Below are positions 59,140 through 64,000 of a DNA stretch of 64,000 nucleotides, one piece after another; positions within the stretch are counted from its first letter, which is position 1; every line of letters starts with the position of its first letter. Where the stretch lies: NCBI RefSeq assembly GCF_020783655.1, contig NZ_JAJGQH010000010.1:62001-126000 (forward strand), given 5' to 3'. The translations under genes and the position numbers were made by a program. Source of the stretch: Xanthomonas melonis. Lineage in GTDB: Bacteria; Pseudomonadota; Gammaproteobacteria; Xanthomonadales; Xanthomonadaceae. The notes beneath the pieces are model-generated. The model was not told the DNA's origin, ran no database searches, and saw only the letters and a list, made by a program, of their open reading frames with translations.

Positions 59140-59983
59140 CAGCCTGCCGCCGCCTGACGGTGGACATGGGCTGCCCGCTCGGAATACGGCCAGTGGGCCG
59201 CTGGTATGGAGCCAAAGCCGGCAAAGAGAAATAAGCGCATCGCCACATCGTCCGGTTAACAGGGGCGTCCGGTCGAGCTCGGACGCAATGGTATGTACCA
59301 TTGCTGGGCCGAAAAGTTTCACTCCCACGTACTTTTCTTCGGTTCGATGCGGTTGCGCTTTAACCTGCGCTCAGCTCCGCGTAATGCTGCTCTAACTCAG
59401 CGGGTATGCAACCAAGGCCAGGGAGCGGCTGCGGATAGGCGTGCGCCTGATCCGCCGGATCGCAACGACGCGCGGCCATCGGGAAGGCTCCGCCAGCGCT
59501 GGCGCAAAGGTCTAGACCAATCTATTGCGATTCATGAGGGGCATTCCGGTGGGGCGGAATAGTCGGTCGGCGCAGCTGCATCGACAAGACCGCCCCGATC
59601 AAGCGCGTGGGCCCCACGTCCCGAATCGATGCGACATCGAAGTGGTCATGCACAAGACATGAAATGACACCGGTGGCTCGACGGCGAAGCGGTACGTAAA
59701 CCGATCTTGCGCCACGGCGTCGGATGCTCCGGAGTGAAAAGACGCTTCCAGTGCGCCGACGCATGGCGCGCCGATGTCCAGACATGTCATGGCTGACGCG
59801 TACGCAAACACCGCCCGCACAGGCGAAACGCGCGACCTGCGCGCAGGAGGACAGGTTGAGATTTTTTGATGTTTACCGCCTGCGGGGAGGGGAATTTCCA
59901 ACGGATCCGCTGCATACAATCGGTTGCGTCCGCCACATCGGCGTACTGCGTTCTTTTGCTCATTCCCCCTGAGAGAGCTCGGC
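59140..59983. other. Long hrpG-hrpX intergenic regulatory region
   Basis: An 844-base gap with no supportable gene. It must hold both divergent promoters and long leaders. It contains the palindrome at 59285-59304. I looked for plant-inducible-promoter boxes (TTCGC-N15-TTCGC) and found no perfect match. The AT-rich stretch near 59855-59880 (TTGAGATTTTTTGATG) is a candidate hrpX promoter zone. Confidence 0.6.
59285..59304. promoter_or_regulatory. Perfect inverted repeat in the hrpG upstream region
   Basis: GCAATGGTATGTACCATTGC: 9-bp arms around a 2-base centre, 146 bases upstream of the hrpG ATG. Its length and symmetry suit a dimeric repressor or activator. The binding protein is unknown. 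Confidence 0.55.
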
Positions 59984-61414
59984 ATGATCCTTTCCACCTA
60001 CTTTGCAGCGATTTCTGCGTTGTCCTACGCAGATCGTCTTCCTATCTATACAAGCAGGATGCTAGTCGGTGCTTGGCCACAAGGTCTGCAACATCTTCAA
60101 CAACGTCGCGACGGGCAGGTCGCCTCCGAGCCGGACGACGATGAAGTCAGCTTGCTCGGTGCGAGTGGCGATGTGCTGTTGATCCTCGAGTACCAAGAGG
60201 AAGCCGAAGAGGCGTACCGCCAGGCGTTGAAGTCCGTGCGCGGACAGCAACGCCAGCTGCGCCTGTTGTCGTGTCGCAATACGGCGTGGCTGATGCTGAG
60301 CCAGCGCCGTCTGAGCGCCGCCCTGAACTGCTTTGCGCAGTTGGCGATGGATCGCGATACGCCAGATTACCTGCGCGGGGAGAGCCTGCTCGGCAAGAGC
60401 TTGACTCATTTTCATCTCGGCCAGAGCACGCTCGCCCTGCAAACCCTGGAGCGGGCCCACGAGGCGCTGTCGGAGCTGGACACCAACGCGTCGCAATGGC
60501 TGCAGATCAGCTCCGCAGTGCGCCTGGACATGCTCGCGCAGCTGCGCATCCGCCGCGCCGAGCGGATGAGCGACCATGTGTTCTGGCAAGCCACGCTGCG
60601 GCAGGAAGACGCCACGCATGCATTCGAGCCCAGCGAGCTGCGCGCCTGTATCGCAGATCTGACCGAAAGCATGCCGGTACTCGCTCAGCGTATGCGTCAT
60701 GTACGCAACCTGTTGCGAATCGCCGGCGGCGATACCTTCGGGTTCGATGCCCAGATCGATGCGTTGCCGGCGGCGGCCACGGGGTACCCACCGTGTGCGC
60801 GACAGGATGCGCAGGTGGAGCTGGCGTTGGCGGCCCTGGCGGTGGGGCGCGCGGATCTGGCCGAGCGCGCGCTGGCCGGTGCCGGCCGGCACCACGCGCC
60901 GCGCTGGAACCTGGAGTTCGAGTACTGCCAGGCCAAGATCAGCCAGGCGCTCGGACGCACCGAACAGGCATTGTTGCTGTACAACCGTTACGCCTTGGGT
61001 GCCGTGCAATGCCTGCGTAGCGAGGTGCAGGCGCCGCGATTGCTGGAAGGCGGCGCGCCAGTGCACGTCAGCGACGATATCTCGGCGCGGTTACCGGCCA
61101 AGTACCGGCGCGCCTACAGCTACATGATCACCAATGCGCATCGGTCGGATCTTTCGATCAACGAGGTGGCGGCGCAGATCGGCGTCACCGGACGCGCGCT
61201 GCAGCAGGCCTTCAAGTCCGCCACCGGCCTGTCGCCAACGCAGGTGCTGCGGCGTTACCGGATGCAGAGCATCCGCGACGAGTTGCTTGCCGAAGGCGGT
61301 TGCGGCAGCGTGCTGCAGGCCGCCAGCCGCTGGGGAGTCGGCAGCCGTTCGGCATTGGCCAAGGGCTATCGCCAGCACTTCAACGAGGCACCGATGGAGA
61401 CCCTGCAACGCTGA
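59984..61414 (+). CDS. hrpX: HrpX, AraC-family transcriptional activator
   Basis: HrpX, 476 residues, activates hrp operons and effector genes by binding PIP boxes. The N-terminal ~350 residues are helical with TPR-like repeats (EYQEEAEEAYRQALKSVRGQ, then QRRLSAALNCFAQLAMDRDT). The C-terminal AraC DNA-binding domain (about 375-476) has two helix-turn-helix units: LSINEVAAQIGVTGRALQQA and the second around VLQAASRWGVGSRSALAKGY. ATG 59984 (MILSTYFAAISALSYADRLP) is the known start. Expression depends on HrpG, encoded divergently. Confidence 0.97.
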   Translation: MILSTYFAAISALSYADRLPIYTSRMLVGAWPQGLQHLQQRRDGQVASEPDDDEVSLLGASGDVLLILEYQEEAEEAYRQALKSVRGQQRQLRLLSCRNTAWLMLSQRRLSAALNCFAQLAMDRDTPDYLRGESLLGKSLTHFHLGQSTLALQTLERAHEALSELDTNASQWLQISSAVRLDMLAQLRIRRAERMSDHVFWQATLRQEDATHAFEPSELRACIADLTESMPVLAQRMRHVRNLLRIAGGDTFGFDAQIDALPAAATGYPPCARQDAQVELALAALAVGRADLAERALAGAGRHHAPRWNLEFEYCQAKISQALGRTEQALLLYNRYALGAVQCLRSEVQAPRLLEGGAPVHVSDDISARLPAKYRRAYSYMITNAHRSDLSINEVAAQIGVTGRALQQAFKSATGLSPTQVLRRYRMQSIRDELLAEGGCGSVLQAASRWGVGSRSALAKGYRQHFNEAPMETLQR

Positions 61415-61437
61415 CCGTCCGGAGCCGGGGCGGCAGC

Positions 61438-61476
61438 GACGCCCCCGGTGCCCGTTTCGAGAGGGCCGGGGGCGTC
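61438..61476 (+). terminator. Hairpin after hrpX
   Basis: GACGCCCCCGG (61438-61448) pairs with CCGGGGGCGTC (61466-61476). The stem is strong (11 bp) with a 17-base loop but has no T-tract. It lies 24 bases past the hrpX stop and is a possible Rho-assisted end. Confidence 0.4.
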
Positions 61477-61620
61477 ACGCTCGGGTGGGTACCATACCCG
61501 TGCTGCCGGAGCGATGCATGCGTGCGCGGGGAGTGGCTTGCGGCTATCCTTTCCGGCTCGCTCTTCCACCCGCGCGCGCGTCCGAGGATGGATGTGGTCG
61601 CCCCCGAAACGACGACGATC

Positions 61621-63489
61621 ATGCAAGATCACACCGCCGAGGCGATGGACGCCTCACAGATCTGCCGCGCTGGGGTCGATCTCAACGGATTGATGTCTGT
61701 CCTCAGCAAGCATCTGTACTCAACGCCGGTGGTGGCACTGCGCGAGCTGGTGCAGAACGCGCACGATTCGATTCTGCGGCGTCGCCTGGAACAACCCGGC
61801 TGGAACGAAGACGCGCGGATCCACGTCTACGCCGAGCCGGGGCAGGGTATCGTACGCATCGTCGATACCGGTGCAGGACTGACCCAGCAGGAAATCCACG
61901 ACTACCTGGCCACCGTGGGCGTCGGCTATACGCGTGGATTGCGTCAGGGTGGGCATGAGGACAGCGACCTGATCGGGATGTTCGGGCTGGGCTTCCTGTC
62001 GGCCTTCGTGCTGGCACGGCGGGTCACCGTGCGCACGACGTCCTACCAGGCTCCGGCGCTGGGGCATTGCTACATCTCCAGTACCGCCGAGCACTACACG
62101 GTCAGTCCGATCCCGGCACGCGCAGGCGTGGGAACGGAAGTGGTGCTGGAGCTGCACGAACAATATCTGTCACTAGCGCAGGATGCGCGGCTGCACGAGA
62201 TCCTGTCGCGGTACTGCGCGCTGTTGCGCGAGCCGATCTGGGTGGGCGCCGATGCGCGGCCGATCAATCCCGAGCCGCCGCCGTGGCGCATGCCCGATGC
62301 GGCGCCCCTGCACCCCGTGCAGGCGTGGCGCCGGCAACGCGAGTTCGCGGCGCGCTTCGAGCGCAACTTCGAGCCGCTGTGCTGCATGCCGGTGCGGGCG
62401 GACGACAGCAGTGATGCGGTGGGCCTGCTATGGGTGCAGGACGGCGCCACTTACGGTACCAGCGACAACCGCAACCTGTCGGTGTTCCTGCGCGGGATGC
62501 TGCTGGACGACAACGCGCGCGAACTGTTGCCGCCGTGGGCCGGATTCATCGGCGGGGTGATCGAATCCAATCGCCTGACGCCGACCGCCAGCCGCGAGGA
62601 CCTGCAGCGCGACCCGGTGTACGGAGCGGTACAACACGCCTTGTCCGAAGCACTGGTGCAGGGGCTGGCGGAGGTGGCGCGGCAGCAGCCGGAAGCCTGG
62701 CGACGCATCCTGCTCCGGCACAACGAGGCCCTGCTGGGTGCGGCGTTGTGCGATGAACGGCTGTTCGATCTGCTGCTGGAGCATGTGCGCGTGCCCACCT
62801 CGCAGGGCGACCTGCCGGCCCAGCAATTGCCGTCGCGCGGCGCCGTCCACGTGATCCTCGATAGCGACAGCGGTTTCGAAGAAATGCTGTTCCGCGCGAT
62901 GGGCGTGCCGGTGGCGTACGGAAACCGGTATGCGGTGGTGCCGTTCCTGCGTCGCTGGGCACAGGTCAAGGGCATGCGCCTGGTCGAGCTGGGAACCGAA
63001 CAGGGCAACCGCCAGCTGTTTCGGATCGATAGCCTGCCGGCCGACGAACTGGCATGGCTGGAACACCATCTGGGCGACGGCGAAGCCTTGGTGCCGGCAC
63101 GCTTCAGCCCAGCGGAGCTGCCACTGGTGGTGGTGCCCGATCGCGAGGCAGAGCTCAAGCGCCGGCTGGAACAGGACGAAAACGACAAACGCATTTCGAC
63201 CGCTGCATTGCGGCTGGCCCGGCAATTCACCGCACGCATCGACGCGCGCCAGACACGGCGGCTGTATCTCAATCTCGACAATCCGGCGCTGCAGGCGCTA
63301 CTGGCGGCATGGCGCGGCGGCAATCCGCAGGCGGAGGCGGCGGCCCGGCTGCTGCGCGCACTGAAGGTGATCGTCTCCGCGCAGGGGCGCACGCCGCCGC
63401 AGAGCGGCAGCGCAGGGGCAGGCGGCCCGGATTTGAACCAGGCCTTCGGCGATCTTGCCGGGGCGGTGACCCAACTGCTGGCGCGCTGA
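61621..63489 (+). CDS. HSP90-family (HtpG-like) ATPase
   Basis: A divergent HSP90 homologue of about 622 residues. The GHKL ATP site is well kept: PVVALRELVQNAHDSILRRR (N box), RIVDTGAGLTQQEIHDYLAT and DLIGMFGLGFLSAFVLARRV. The middle domain keeps the equivalent of the catalytic arginine loop (SNRLTPTASREDLQRDP). The last ~150 residues do not resemble the HtpG dimerisation domain and end in a Gly/Ala-rich segment. The start is uncertain: ATG 61621 (MQDHTAEAMDASQ) or ATG 61588; neither has a good Shine-Dalgarno. The TPR-like gene begins 23 bases downstream. I infer a dedicated chaperone and co-chaperone pair, distinct from housekeeping HtpG. Confidence 0.85.
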   Translation: MQDHTAEAMDASQICRAGVDLNGLMSVLSKHLYSTPVVALRELVQNAHDSILRRRLEQPGWNEDARIHVYAEPGQGIVRIVDTGAGLTQQEIHDYLATVGVGYTRGLRQGGHEDSDLIGMFGLGFLSAFVLARRVTVRTTSYQAPALGHCYISSTAEHYTVSPIPARAGVGTEVVLELHEQYLSLAQDARLHEILSRYCALLREPIWVGADARPINPEPPPWRMPDAAPLHPVQAWRRQREFAARFERNFEPLCCMPVRADDSSDAVGLLWVQDGATYGTSDNRNLSVFLRGMLLDDNARELLPPWAGFIGGVIESNRLTPTASREDLQRDPVYGAVQHALSEALVQGLAEVARQQPEAWRRILLRHNEALLGAALCDERLFDLLLEHVRVPTSQGDLPAQQLPSRGAVHVILDSDSGFEEMLFRAMGVPVAYGNRYAVVPFLRRWAQVKGMRLVELGTEQGNRQLFRIDSLPADELAWLEHHLGDGEALVPARFSPAELPLVVVPDREAELKRRLEQDENDKRISTAALRLARQFTARIDARQTRRLYLNLDNPALQALLAAWRGGNPQAEAAARLLRALKVIVSAQGRTPPQSGSAGAGGPDLNQAFGDLAGAVTQLLAR

Positions 63490-63512
63490 GCGCCGCAACG
63501 CAGGACAACGCG

Positions 63513-64000
63513 ATGGAAATCTGGAACTGGGTGGAAAAGCTGCAGGACGACTTGAGCGAGGCAGGGCAGTCGCAGAACGCCCAGCTCCTGACGCGGCTGA
63601 CCGACCATATCTGCGATCTGCAGATCGAACGCGCCGAAGCCCTGCTGCCGGAAGCGCGCGCACTGGGCAAGACGCTGGCCAATCCTTGGCTGGAGGTGTT
63701 CGTCGGGCATTGGGAGATGCGCAACCGGGTCGGCAATCTGTGCGAAGGCGAACGCGCGTTGGGCGATGCGGTGACGCTGTTCGAACGGGCGCACCGCGCC
63801 GATGCGGTGGAGTGCCCGCAATCGGTCTGCGTGACCCAGGATCTGGCCGCCTGCTACGCCAATGTCGATGGTCCGGGCTGGGTGGACGAGCGCATCGAGG
63901 TCTGCGACGAAACCCTGGCGCGCATCGATCCGAGCTGGTCGTGCTACCAGTGCCTGAGCTGCGAAAAGGCCGATGCGCTGCTCGATGACGGGCGCGGCGA
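63513..64000 (+). CDS. TPR-like protein, 3' end outside the window
   Basis: An open frame from ATG 63513 to the window end (162 codons, no stop). It starts MEIWNWVEKLQDDLSEAGQS and continues with helical repeats such as LQIERAEALLPEARALGKTL and GERALGDAVTLFERAHRADA, typical of tetratricopeptide repeats. Several cysteines occur near the cut end (CYQCLSCEKAD). It follows the HSP90-like gene after 23 bases. TPR proteins are common HSP90 co-chaperones. Its full length and other domains cannot be judged. Confidence 0.75.
   Translation, partial: MEIWNWVEKLQDDLSEAGQSQNAQLLTRLTDHICDLQIERAEALLPEARALGKTLANPWLEVFVGHWEMRNRVGNLCEGERALGDAVTLFERAHRADAVECPQSVCVTQDLAACYANVDGPGWVDERIEVCDETLARIDPSWSCYQCLSCEKADALLDDGRG

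Noticed and set aside
59140-59983. Plant-inducible-promoter box in front of hrpX or hrpG
   Set aside because: No perfect TTCGC-N15-TTCGC was found by eye; TTCG-containing words near 59337-59345 do not have correct spacing.

Overview
This window is chromosomal DNA of a Xanthomonas (plant-pathogenic gammaproteobacterium), most like the X. citri / X. axonopodis group. The evidence is high-GC coding with frequent GTG and TTG starts, the divergent hrpG-hrpX pair (master regulators of the type III secretion system, unique to this genus in this arrangement), a Xanthomonas-type bacterial ACE peptidase, and dispersed palindromic repeats. Species placement rests on recognition of protein families, not on a search. 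It is mostly core genome. I see no prophage, transposase, CRISPR array or rRNA operon.

Layout. 1-4.35 kb: 5' part of a catalase, a small membrane protein, and gcvP behind a tandem glycine riboswitch. 4.5-8.3 kb: a Bcr/CflA-type exporter, a conserved hypothetical and a secreted ACE-like dipeptidase. 8.6-15.1 kb: an envelope-modification cluster (EptA phosphoethanolamine transferase, PAP2 phosphatase, ArnT-like glycosyltransferase) divergent from an OmpR-type response regulator and its histidine kinase. 15.2-18.4 kb: a putative metalloprotein, then a GNAT-minC-minD-minE division-site operon. 18.6-20.6 kb: a DesK/NarL-type two-component system with a partial 3' duplication of its regulator gene. 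20.9-29.2 kb: a START-like membrane protein, DUF423, a DNA glycosylase, VanY, a three-gene SPFH/membrane/ribbon-helix-helix operon, purT, an endo/exonuclease-phosphatase lipoprotein and bpt.

29.4-38.6 kb: an EF-hand protein, an ECF sigma factor fused to a membrane domain, a DUF2007-like protein, tesB, an enoyl-CoA hydratase, a PCu(A)C copper protein, a FadM-like thioesterase and uvrA. 38.8-48.7 kb: housekeeping genes rplU-rpmA, obg, rpsT, murJ, ribF-ileS, lspA, ispH, then tRNA-Thr(CGT). 49.2-53.1 kb: the cyoABCD ubiquinol oxidase operon. 53.3-58.2 kb: an M61 peptidase, a small secreted protein, radA and a DUF805 protein. 58.35-61.4 kb: hrpG and hrpX. 61.6-64.0 kb: an HSP90-like ATPase followed by a TPR-like gene cut by the window end.

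The most unusual content is repeat biology. Short palindromes with a CATCCATG core sit in frame inside gcvP and in the 3' end of ribF. A GGGAATC-type repeat extends the lspA reading frame, and a 125-bp inverted-repeat element abuts the obg start codon. A four-copy tandem hairpin array follows ileS. Less-described protein systems are the SPFH operon with a perfect 17-bp palindrome in its promoter, the ECF-membrane fusion, and the HSP90/TPR pair beside hrpX.
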